The translations under genes and the position numbers were made by a program. Of a stretch of DNA of 64,000 nucleotides, positions 55,003-64,000 are shown one piece after another. Every line of letters begins with the position of its first letter. The stretch's first letter is position 1. This DNA is from Dromiciops gliroides (lineage: Eukaryota; Chordata; Mammalia; Microbiotheria; Microbiotheriidae). The stretch lies in contig NC_057863.1 of the NCBI RefSeq assembly GCF_019393635.1, positions 624,955,291 through 625,019,290 on the forward strand. The letters are read 5' to 3'. The notes below the pieces were generated by a model. The model was given only the letters and a program-made list of their open reading frames with translations, did no database searches and was not told the DNA's origin.

Positions 55003-55045
55003 GGGGCAGCTAGGTGGCGCAGTGGATAGAGCACCGGCCCTGGAG
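55003..55045 (+). mobile_element. head-only SINE fragment
   Basis: The first 43 bases of the SINE head are near-perfect, then the sequence changes abruptly after CGGCCCTGGA, with no tail or A run. Confidence 0.88.
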
Positions 55046-55245
55046 GAACTCTCCAGTGTCCTCAGCCTTTACCCTCTCCAATGAGAGAGGGAGGGACCAA
55101 GGTCTGGGGTAATGGACGGGATGTGAGTTTCAGAGTGAATTTAGTCTTGCAGAAGATGAGTTTCTAGAGATCATGAATCCAAGAACTCAGCCAGGTATAG
55201 TGTTTAGATACTTTCATATGCACAAGTCCCTTCCTTTTATCTTTG

Positions 55246-55405
55246 ATTTTTTTTGTGTGTGTGTGTGTGAATCAAGTGGGGTTAAGTGACTTGCCCAGGG
55301 TCACACAGCTAGAAAGCATCAAGTGTCTGAGGCTGGATTTGAACTCAGGTCCTCCTGACTCTGGTCAGGGCTGGTGCTCTACCCACTGCGCCACCCAGCC
55401 GCCCC
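55246..55405 (-). mobile_element. WSINE1-like SINE in a UBE4B intron
   Basis: A minus-strand copy whose tail has evolved to T8(GT)n. It has an extra GGTC near the head (GACTCTGGTCAGGGCTGG). Confidence 0.92.
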
Positions 55406-55624
55406 GTGATCTTCTAGAACTATATGCCCAGTAGAGTTATTACTGAGTAAAGAGCATTAACAGTTCAGCCAGTGACCTTTGGAGGCACAGTCCTAAAGTG
55501 CTCTACAGAATCACAGAATGAATTAAGAGTTCCACCAATACCACACTAGTACATCTGTCCTCTCCTACAACCCTGAGTGGAACTGGAGAATTCTCTGAAT
55601 TTACACTCCCATTATCATCATTCC

Positions 55625-55760
55625 AATTCCAATAAAAACATAGCAAACTCCTACTATGTCCAGACACTGGGGATACAATTATTGAAAATAGTCCTTGCCC
55701 TCAAGGAGCTTACAATCTAATAGGGGGAGGGGGGCGGGCTGAGGAGGAGGACAGGAGTTG
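55625..55760 (-). mobile_element. L2 LINE 3' terminus in a UBE4B intron
   Basis: CTATGTCCAGACACTGGGGATAC and CTTGCCCTCAAGGAGCTTACAATC. Confidence 0.8.
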
Positions 55761-55854
55761 GGTGCAGAGGGAGGACCATGGGGGTCTCTTGTTCTGTGGA
55801 GCTGAGATCAGGCAGGGCAGCAGATGCAGAGTGGAGTGAGCTGGAGCATTTTTT

Positions 55855-56290
55855 TTTCCCCCCATATATTTATGGACAATCTGTGTTTCTTCACTGCAAA
55901 CTCACCTGCTCATTGGCATCACTGGCTTTTCTATATGAACTTGATTTGCTTTTAATGATCTTTTCATTTACATTGTAGTCACTGTGTATATTGTTGCCTT
56001 GATCCTCTTCCTCCCTCTGCCTGAGTTCATACAAATTGAACATTCTCTGAATTCCTCACACCCATCATCTTACTCTCTTAATGCTTGATTACATTCATGC
56101 CCCACCCCCCAATTATGGGCAGGCAGTTTATTTCCAATTCTTTACTACCACAAATGTACTGCGTACTACTTTGAATATTTCAGTGTATGTTAGACATTTG
56201 AGTCTATCTCATTTCCATGGTGTATAAACCCAGTGATGGAAATCTGTGTCAAAAGATATGGAGGTCTATAACTGGATTTTAATGCAATTA
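55855..56290 (-). mobile_element. diverged L1 3' end, minus strand
   Basis: Blocks such as TTATTTCCAATTCTTTACTACCACAAA and the spaced tail match the L1 3' region, but with much divergence. Confidence 0.55.
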
Positions 56291-56829
56291 CTTCCTTTTG
56301 TAATTTTATGCCTTTAAAAACATTCTGAGAACACTGTAGGCTTCAACCGGATTATTACACAAAAAGTTTAGGATCAGGGGGATTTTTGTTTACTAGACAG
56401 AATGGTCTATGCAACCACTGAGGTCTCCTAACCTCATTCTGAAGTAAAAATGAAGATTCAAAAAGTGGAAATGTGGGGAATGATGAAAATGATTGCAAAA
56501 GGGAGAAAAAAGGAGGCTCAATGAGAGGTTAAGGAGGAGATGACGCCTCTGCTTCAGTTTTGGGTACAGACAGTATTAACGAATCCATATTCCACGTCTT
56601 TCTTCTGTGAGGTCTTTTACTTGCAACAACATGAAAAACCCCAATCTCTTCTAGCTGATTTTTTTTTTTTTGTGGAAAAAAAGTAAAAAGAGTCTAACAT
56701 AATGCCTATGTCACAGGGCTTTTCTCTCATTCTTTTACCAAAACAAGCAGTTCTAGGAGGCGGTGAGGAATTTCTCCATCCCATAAACTATAAAAAGAAG
56801 CGATCAATTGTAGAATAGATTCTTTTTAA

Positions 56830-56892
56830 AGCAGAGGATGGGTTAGGTGACCTCTGATGTATTTTCAAATTCTAAGATTCTGTGACTCATTC
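56830..56892 (+). mobile_element. L3/CR1 terminal fragment
   Basis: GGTTAGGTGACCTCTGATGT then TTCAAATTCTAAGATTCTGTGA matches the extreme 3' end of L3. Confidence 0.7.
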
Positions 56893-57098
56893 CGTAACAT
56901 ATATGGGAATCAACCCATGACTATGTGTCTGTGTGACTCATCATTATATTTATTTACATGGTACCATTTTGCCAAAATGTCACTTTAAAATCCAGCTTCT
57001 CTCATTTTTAGGTGGAAAACCACCAGAAAAGAACAAGTGATCTATACATCATCAGCCAAGAAACAAGTGGTGAACCTTGAGTCAAGAGCTGGGCTTTA

Positions 57099-57305
<207 letters not shown>

Positions 57306-57629
57306 CTAGAGAACCACAAAGTAAAAGAGAAACTGATGTAGTGCTGAGTCATGGGACACCCAAGGGAGAAAAAAAGAGCTCTTCTGAATTTATGCAGCAG
57401 GAATAACATTACTCTTACACTACCCTTAGGACAGCACCCATTCCCCTCAATCCCTTTACTTCCCCTCCCCCACTCCACCCGGAAGCTGGAAAGAGACAAA
57501 GCAATTTGCAATTCCCAATGAATGTAGCAAGGGTACTGTGGAGAAAACCTCCAACCACGACCATCAAATGGTGACTGCAGAGAGAGCAGACAGGGAAATG
57601 AACATAGCCAACAAAGCATCTTCACTCAC

Positions 57630-57764
57630 AGGTCGGAGGAAAGGCTTCTGGACTTGCTTGGTGAGAATATGAAACATATCCACTGTTTCTGTGGCTAGTG
57701 CAAGATACGAGCGAGAAACACGCTCGTCCTGAGCGAGCTGAGACTGACGAGCCTGCTGCTGGTC
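57630..57764 (-). CDS. UBE4B: UBE4B internal coding exon (Ufd2 core)
   Basis: This exon has exactly 45 codons and is phase 0 at both ends. It starts [20 protein letters not shown] and ends [10 protein letters not shown]. The acceptor is TTCCTAG|GAC and the donor CCT|GTGAGT. It joins in frame to the exon ending LLPR upstream and to the one starting ELGPRLAAM downstream. I identify it from near-identity to mammalian UBE4B as remembered, which fits the strong conservation of the Ufd2 core. The intron separating it from the next exon is only 324 bp (57306-57629) and has no recognisable mobile element. Confidence 0.95.
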
Positions 57765-58919
57765 CTAGGAACAGGCAACCAATGTCAAACAAAGTATAAG
57801 CAGCTTCCCTTTGCTACTCACCGAAATCCCAAAGGCAAATGAGGACCCATTTTACAGATAACAAAAATGACAAAAGTTTACTTTAACCATTTTGGAAGAT
57901 GTAGCATGAAACAAAATATAACTTTTCATTAATAACTTAGTTATGAAAATTGTGGGAAAATATGGGCCCCCCATAAAAGCTGATTGAAGTTGTCTGGGGA
58001 ATGTCTGGGAGGTGAATTTCAGCTGGGAGAAGGGTGCTTACTAATGGCTCCTTTCCTCTCCCCTCCCCAGCAATCAGGATCACATGATGAGGGAGACCCA
58101 AGGCTGGTCACATGGGGAGGAGTTTAGAGGGCTGCCCCTTTGATTATACTGCACTCCAATTGGCTAGCATTTGGCGCCAGTGTCTTGGCTCACAAATTGT
58201 AACTGAGGAAGAAGGGAGGGGACAGCCCATTGAGATAAAAAGGCTCCCAAGCTTCCTGCCATTTCCATTAGGGAGCTGGCCCATTCTCGAGCGAATGTAT
58301 GAGTAAAGGCCTTTGATACTTCTCCAACACTGAGTCCCAGAAGTTTTTAAATGGGGTTTCTCACAAAAATTAAGTCTCAGATATGAAAATGAAGTCGCGA
58401 GAACACAGGATGCAGGGATAGAGACCATTCACCCCTCTACATGGACATTAATTTTTATGTTTGCTTTCTATGGCTTTTCTTTTCCCTCCCTTATCTCATC
58501 AGGGTGTCTGACTGGAATAACCTTCTTGCATTTTCCAAACTGGTCCTCATAGCCTGCTCTGAGTGAAGTAATGGCTTTTTGGAATTTTGCATAAAGAGTA
58601 CATAGGCCCTGACTGGGGACTGACAGGGTTCTTTCTATGAATAAAGTATATGACTCTGACTGGGCACTCCCTGTAGCAAAGCAATCCTCCCACTCCTCCC
58701 TAATGGATTTCTCATCTAATTCCTCCCCAAGAAGGGATTACAAACCTTTTTCCCTCTCCTCAAGACTCCCATACTCTCCCCTGTCCTTTCTCAACTGAGG
58801 CCTGCCGCCTCCTTTACAAGAAAATGGAGGTGAGCTGATGTAAGGCCCTTGAGCCTTTCCCCTCCCTGATACTCTCTCCCTTTCCTTGGGGCTGCAATAA
58901 GGAGGTAGTCCTTTTCCTT
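57765..58919 (-). other. UBE4B: UBE4B intron, unassigned
   Basis: Part of the 4.1 kb intron between the exons at 61849 and 57764. No gene or clear repeat. Pyrimidine-rich from 58680 onward, where it passes into the L2 fragment. Confidence 0.5.
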
Positions 58920-59650
58920 GCTATCGTCTCCTTGGCCCTGTTCCCTTACAGCTTCTCCTATACAATCACCCGCTCTCTTCTGACAGCTTTCTTAGCTCTT
59001 GTTCCAAACATCTTTCTCCAGCCTTACACAGATTCACGCGACTCTTCTGACCCCTTCCACTGTCAGCTTAGAAAAAGCTGCCTGTACTTGGAAGGCTTCA
59101 AACCCTCTCCTCCTGTCCCCACGTCAGTCTTCAGCAGGCTGGCTTCCCAGCTCACGCCTCGGCTATACTGTCTCTACAGTTCCTGGAGATCTCTTCATCG
59201 TCAGATGCCATTGTTTTTTCCAAACTTCGTGCTTCTGGGTTCTCTTCTCCCTCTACTCTCTGCCGGCTTTCCTTCCAGCTCTCCTCAGAGTGCTCTGATG
59301 GCTCATGATCAAGATCACTCATTTAATGCTGGGTATTCTCAAGGCTCTCTCTGGGGTCCTCTCTATACTTGTGTTCTGCTGACCTCATCAGCTCACATCT
59401 CTATGAAGATGACTCCTCCATCTATATATCCAGGCCCAGTTTCCTTTATGAGCGTCATTCCTGAATCACTAACTGCTAATTAGACATTTCAAACCAAATA
59501 AATTCTTGCCTGAACTATTGCAATCATCTCCTCTTTTGGCCTCCATTCTTCAGTATGTAGCTGCTGAAATCATTTTCCTTAAGCCAAGGTCTGATCTTCA
59601 GTTTCTAGCCTTAGAGCCTGGGGCTCAGAAAGGTCACAAAGCCAAACTCA
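58920..59650 (+). mobile_element. L2 LINE ORF2 fragment in a UBE4B intron
   Basis: An open but low-similarity stretch (58932-59483) ends with GGGTATTCTCAAGGCTCTCT, GACCTCATCAGCTCACATC and TATGAAGATGACTCC, the L2 YADD-region pattern (here YEDDS). It is antisense to UBE4B. The remaining length of the frame is chance or older L2. Confidence 0.65.
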
Positions 59651-60044
59651 CACCCAGCTCTGCTGCCATGATGTTCTTCTGCCTCTCACTGTCCGCCATA
59701 ATCAAAACAATTAATCACATTTGTATGGGGCTTGCAAAGTTCACCAAGTACTTCCCTCCAGCCATCAAAAGAGGAGGTAGGCAATAAAATTACCATCACC
59801 CCCTCCCCTTTTACTAATGAAGAAAAGTCTCACTTTGAGGTCATGGAAGTCCCTCTCCTCCCATTCATCCAAATTTTAGGACAATAACTGAGAAACTGAA
59901 CTGGGAGAGATATGGAAATGCCAAAGGATTTATACATATTAGGGTTGTGTCCGACTAAAATGACATACGTGTTATTTCTAATAGCTTTTACTTAGCAGAA
60001 CTATCATTTCTTCCACCAGCACAGATAATTAAATGCTTAAATTA

Positions 60045-60700
60045 TTTGCATTCATTCAACAAGGATTTATTGTACACTTACTATGTGCAAGATACTCCTG
60101 TGTTACTGTTGAATGGGACACAAGAAAATGTCCCTGCTCTCAGAGCATGTACAATCTATTAACAATATGTATAAATATCTATAATAGTAAAGTTACATCT
60201 GTGTTAAATGCTTGTCCCAAAGGAAATGCTAGAGGAGTGCAAAGGAAGGAGAGACTGCTTCTAAATGGGAGTGATGAGGCAAGCCACTGTGGAGGCATGT
60301 CTGGGAGGGAGGACTTGGATAAGGGAAGGAGTGGGTGAGAGAATGCATATATTTGTTCTAACTGGAAGAAAGGAGGAGGAGAGTTGCATTCTAAGGTATA
60401 GAGGCTGAAAGTGTGACGTATGCCTGGCAAGTAGTGCCCATAGGCTAGACTAGAGGTACCTGTCGAAAGTCGGTTGGAGATAAGGCTGGAGCTATGTCAC
60501 GGAGGCTCTGGAAAAATCAGACTGATGAGCTTATAGTATATTAACCCAGATGAAATGGGGAGCCAATGAAAGTTTTAGGTGGGAGAATGACATGTTGAAA
60601 AGAGCAACTGGAAGAACTACAGAGGACAGTCAGAAAGTAAAGTGATGAGGCGGGGAAATCAGCTAGGGAGAGTCCAGCTATGTCTAAAAAAGGAGGATGA
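60045..60700 (-). mobile_element. L2 LINE 3' region in a UBE4B intron
   Basis: TTATTGTACACTTACTATGTGC, CCTGCTCTCAGAGCATGTACAATC, and GGGGAGCCAATGAAAGTTTTAGG then GGGAGAATGACATG follow L2. Confidence 0.75.
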
Positions 60701-61266
60701 CCTCAAAAGGAACTCATACAAAAGCAAAAAATGCTAAGCTGCTTCCCCGTTCCCTTATTATTCAAAAGGTATCATTCCGTTGGGGGGAAACATTCAAATA
60801 ACACCAACTACATACTCTGATCCCATCATGCCTACAAAACTTTGACTGAAAAACCCTTGTCTCCTTTTGCCACAAACTCTCAGAATTTGGCTTTGTCACA
60901 GTAGAATTCTTCATCTTCATTCACAGAAAGCTTTACAGATGAAGATTTACCAGATGTCTCCACTTTCATACCAGGAGGGAAGTCCAATTCTGGACAAAAG
61001 TCTTGATTCCACTGAGAACCCAATTTCAGGTTTTGATGGGGACCACTACCCAATGGCTTTGGGGGCGCACTTGTTCAGATCATTACATGAGAACAATTAT
61101 ACTACCTCCGTGACTTAATCAAACCTAGGTCAAAAGAAGTGAAGCCCATGATGCTGGGAAGAGACAGAGTCACTGCATCAATTTGGCTTCTACACAGCAG
61201 TGGGAAAACAGAGCCCTTTCCCATTATTACCTTAATCTGAAACAAAGACCCATCCATTTTGATGAC
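60701..61266 (-). other. UBE4B: UBE4B intron, unassigned
   Basis: The open frame 60867-61118 has no recognisable domain. No mobile element is recognised until the SINE at 61267. Confidence 0.4.
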
Positions 61267-61418
61267 TTCTTTTTTTTTTTGGTGAGGCAATTGGGGTTAA
61301 GTGACTTGCCCAAGGTCACACAGCTAGTAAGTGTCAAGGGTCTGAGGCCGGATTTGAACTCAGGTCCTCCTGACTCCAGGACCGGTGCTCTATCCACTGC
61401 GCCACCTAGCTGCCCCCC
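61267..61418 (-). mobile_element. WSINE1-like SINE in a UBE4B intron
   Basis: A full-length minus-strand copy. The flanks share GACCCATC-CATTTTGA imperfectly, suggesting a target duplication later altered by a small insertion. Confidence 0.92.
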
Positions 61419-61821
61419 TGACCCATCATCCATTTTGAATTACCACCATAACACTGAATATTTTAGACACATTGAGACAAGCCGGAAAAAGCATCACATT
61501 CCTCACCAGCAAAAAGAATCCAAGTTTCCTTACCAAATATAAACCAAACAATAAAAGCTTTTCTCCAGTAGAGCTCTTTAAAAACTAAGATGGGGGTAAA
61601 GTTTTCAGGATGCATTCTGAGAGATTTCAAAAGCCAAATCAGCCTATGCTCAGTTACACACCAAATAGGAAAATATTTTTCACCTCTAAACCTATTTCTA
61701 ATCTGTAATAGACTCATACTAACAGGTGGTGACCTTCCAAATGATTAGATGAGGGAAATCAGTGCATCATCCACAGAGAAGACCCACAAGGTCTCCAAAA
61801 GACAAGTTCAAAGAAAGGCTA

Positions 61822-62022
<201 letters not shown>

Positions 62023-62273
62023 TTATGTATCACCCCCAAGAAAAAAAAAAAGGCTTTGCAAAAGCAGAATAGATGTCCTCCAGAAGAACATGAATGACTA
62101 CCTAGACAATCAATAATATCAGTTATTCTTCACACAGATCACAGATCAATTGCTTCCTCAGATCTCTGTTCCTCCTTTTCTTAAATACATAACTAACACC
62201 TGACCCAAAATGCTTGCTGCAGAAGACATAACTCTTAAGTTTGGGATTGAAGACATGTTAAGACTCAACTGAA

Positions 62274-62430
62274 GGGGCAGCTAGATGGCACAGTGGATAA
62301 AGCACTCAGCCCTGGATTCAGGAGTACTTGAGTTCAAATCCGGCCTCAGACACTTAACACTTACTAGCTGTGTGACCCCGGGCAAGTCACTTAACCCCAA
62401 CTGCCTCACAAAAAAAAAAAAAAAAAAAAA
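62274..62430 (+). mobile_element. WSINE1-like SINE in a UBE4B intron
   Basis: A plus-strand copy with a long A tail, flanked by AGACTCAACTGA at 62261-62272 and 62431-62442. Confidence 0.95.
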
Positions 62431-62549
62431 AGACTCAACTGAGGCCCAAAAGGAAGAGAAGACATATGAGGGCACACTAATAGTTATACACAGGATAATA
62501 GAAACCTTAGATAATCAGCAAAGAAACCAACCAAAGTGATTAGTAGGTT

Positions 62550-63270
62550 CAATGAAGTTGTAAGACACAAAATTCACCTGTCTCTATACAGTGCTAACAA
62601 AAACAAAGAGGAACAGAAAGAAATTTCATTTAAATAACTAAAAAATGCATAAAATATCCACCATTAACCTTCCACTCTGGGGTTATACAAGTACAAATAC
62701 ACTTTACTACAGAAATAAACTCTTAAGTAATTGGAAACATTCACTTGTGGTTTGGCCAGGACAATCTAATAAAAACAGTAATTCCGTCTATATTATTTTA
62801 CAGATTCAGTGCTCCATCAACGTGCCAAGTGCTTTATATAACTTGAAAAAACAATTCATTTGGAGGAACAAAAAGTTACTCCAAAGGATGTAATGACAAT
62901 AGCAGGAATGCAAGGACCATTGGCATTATCAGATCTCATGCTATATCTTAAGGAAGTATTCATCTCAACTATTTGGTATTTGCTGGAAAATAAACAAGTT
63001 TATCAATAGAACAAAGTAGATGAGCGGGACCTATTAACAAGTGAACACAGCATTAGAGTGTTTCATAAACCCAAGCATGCTAACTAGATTCAGGACTCCT
63101 TATTTGAGAAGAATGCTGGGAAAAGTGGAGAGAAGTTTGGCAGAAACTGTTTAGATCAATATCTTATATTACAACCACAACAAACTTCAGGTAAATATAA
63201 AAGGTCACATAGAAAAAGAAAAGTACCTCAAACAGCTTTATGACAAGTGAGAGAATTACTTTTTAAAAAA
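62550..63270 (+). mobile_element. internal L1 ORF2 fragment
   Basis: Broken frames around 62840-62990 read KKQFIWRNKKLLQRM and equivalents of the L1 ALPDLKLYY...A region. There is no 3' end on this piece. Confidence 0.72.
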
Positions 63271-63279
63271 CAAGCTTTA

Positions 63280-63580
63280 TTGATGCCTTTTGCTTTTATA
63301 AATCAGTCAATGTACGGCAGAATTATTGACCCCTCCCTTTTCACAAAGACAAATGGTTATGGAAAAACAAGTAGAGTGAGACTGTATCTGACACCGTCTA
63401 CGCTGTACTACCCTGAGACTGCCCCCATCCGTTTTGGAAGAAGGTTTCATAGTCTGTTTTCTAGAACCACCACTGGCTTTTCTAATTACTTGGAGCGTGC
63501 CCTTGCATTTCCACTGTCAGTTTACTGGGGAACCTCCTCTTCTGCTTCTGCTCATTTCACTCTGAATCAATTCACAAAGA
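63280..63580 (-). mobile_element. L1-type fragment, minus strand
   Basis: It ends with CTGCTCATTTCACTCTGAATCAATTC, the complement of the L1 GAATTGATTCAGAGTGAAATGAG segment. The rest is diverged. Confidence 0.5.
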
Positions 63581-63637
63581 GAGGGGTAGAATTCTAAACC
63601 TAAGACAGATAATCCTAAGAAGGGAAAGAAAAGGACA

Positions 63638-63882
63638 GGAATAAGCATTTATTAAGCACCGGCTGTGTGCCAGGCATAGTGCTAAGTGCTTTACAAATAT
63701 TCTTATCTGATGGTGACAGTGCTGGAAGGAAGGTGCAATTATTATCCTCATTTGACAGCTGAGGAAACTGAGGTTAAGTGACATGCCATGGGTCACCCAG
63801 ATAGTAAATGAGACCAGATTTGATCTTTGGTCCTCCTGGCTCCCAGACTTGGCCTCTATCCACTACGCCACCTAGCTGATTC
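63638..63882 (-). mobile_element. MIR-type SINE
   Basis: GCACCGGCTGTGTGCCAGGC, TGACAGCTGAGGAAACTGAGG, and a tRNA-like head complement CTATCCACTACGCCACCTAGC. Confidence 0.82.
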
Positions 63883-63884
63883 TA

Positions 63885-63960
63885 GAAGAAATACAAACTA
63901 TCAACAACTGTATGAAAGAATGCTTCGACTCACACTCATAGAAACGCAAATGTAAAATGT
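63885..63960 (+). mobile_element. short L1 ORF2 fragment
   Basis: GAAATACAAACTATCAACAA then TGTATGAAAGAATGCTTCGACTCAC resembles the L1 segment encoding the NxHMKKCSS motif. Confidence 0.5.
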
Positions 63961-64000
63961 AAAATGATTCAGGTTTGTTTCATCTCTTACAAACCCATAC

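Noticed and set aside
58932..59483. A 183-codon plus-strand open frame as a gene
   Set aside because: It overlaps an L2 ORF2 remnant (Leu/Pro/Ser-rich L2 text and a decayed YADD region) within a UBE4B intron, antisense to the gene.

Overview
This window looks like the nuclear genome of a marsupial, probably an Australian-lineage one. About 35 recognisable insertions of a tRNA-headed, A-tailed SINE (GGGGCAGCTAGGTGGC... head, WSINE1-like) are scattered through it. They sit beside a second tRNA-headed SINE with an RTE/BovB-type tail, marsupial-type L1 3' ends, and much older L2, L3/CR1 and MIR copies. The assignment rests on recalled family consensus sequences, not on a search.

Gene content is low and lies on the minus strand. 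At the right end (50577-61993) are the last six coding exons of UBE4B, an E4/U-box ubiquitin ligase. They encode the C-terminal 284 residues plus stop, with matching reading phases and recognisable splice sites, followed by a 3' UTR of about 1.3 kb (to about 49255). At the left end a strong CpG island (about 9230-10560) has CCAAT and GC boxes and a good minus-strand splice donor after 9656. Its position downstream of UBE4B on the same strand matches the conserved mammalian order UBE4B-KIF1B, so I read it as the KIF1B promoter and non-coding exon 1. Positions 1-9655 would then be KIF1B intron 1. No KIF1B coding exon is in the window.

The roughly 39 kb between the two genes is almost entirely layered retroelements: L2 and L3/CR1 at the bottom, then L1, RTE and its SINE, two solo LTRs, and WSINE1-like copies on top. 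The stretch about 25.8-29.0 kb has few recognisable repeats and is the best place to look for conserved intergenic elements.

I found no new multi-gene system. The most unusual items are: (i) a GC-AG intron splitting the UBE4B U-box region; (ii) three clusters where several independent SINEs re-inserted into the same target, each separated by the same 13-15 bp target duplication; (iii) two solo LTRs of one family, each with a perfect but different 4-bp target duplication, one lying sense in KIF1B intron 1; and (iv) a perfect 24-bp inverted repeat with a 5-nt loop.
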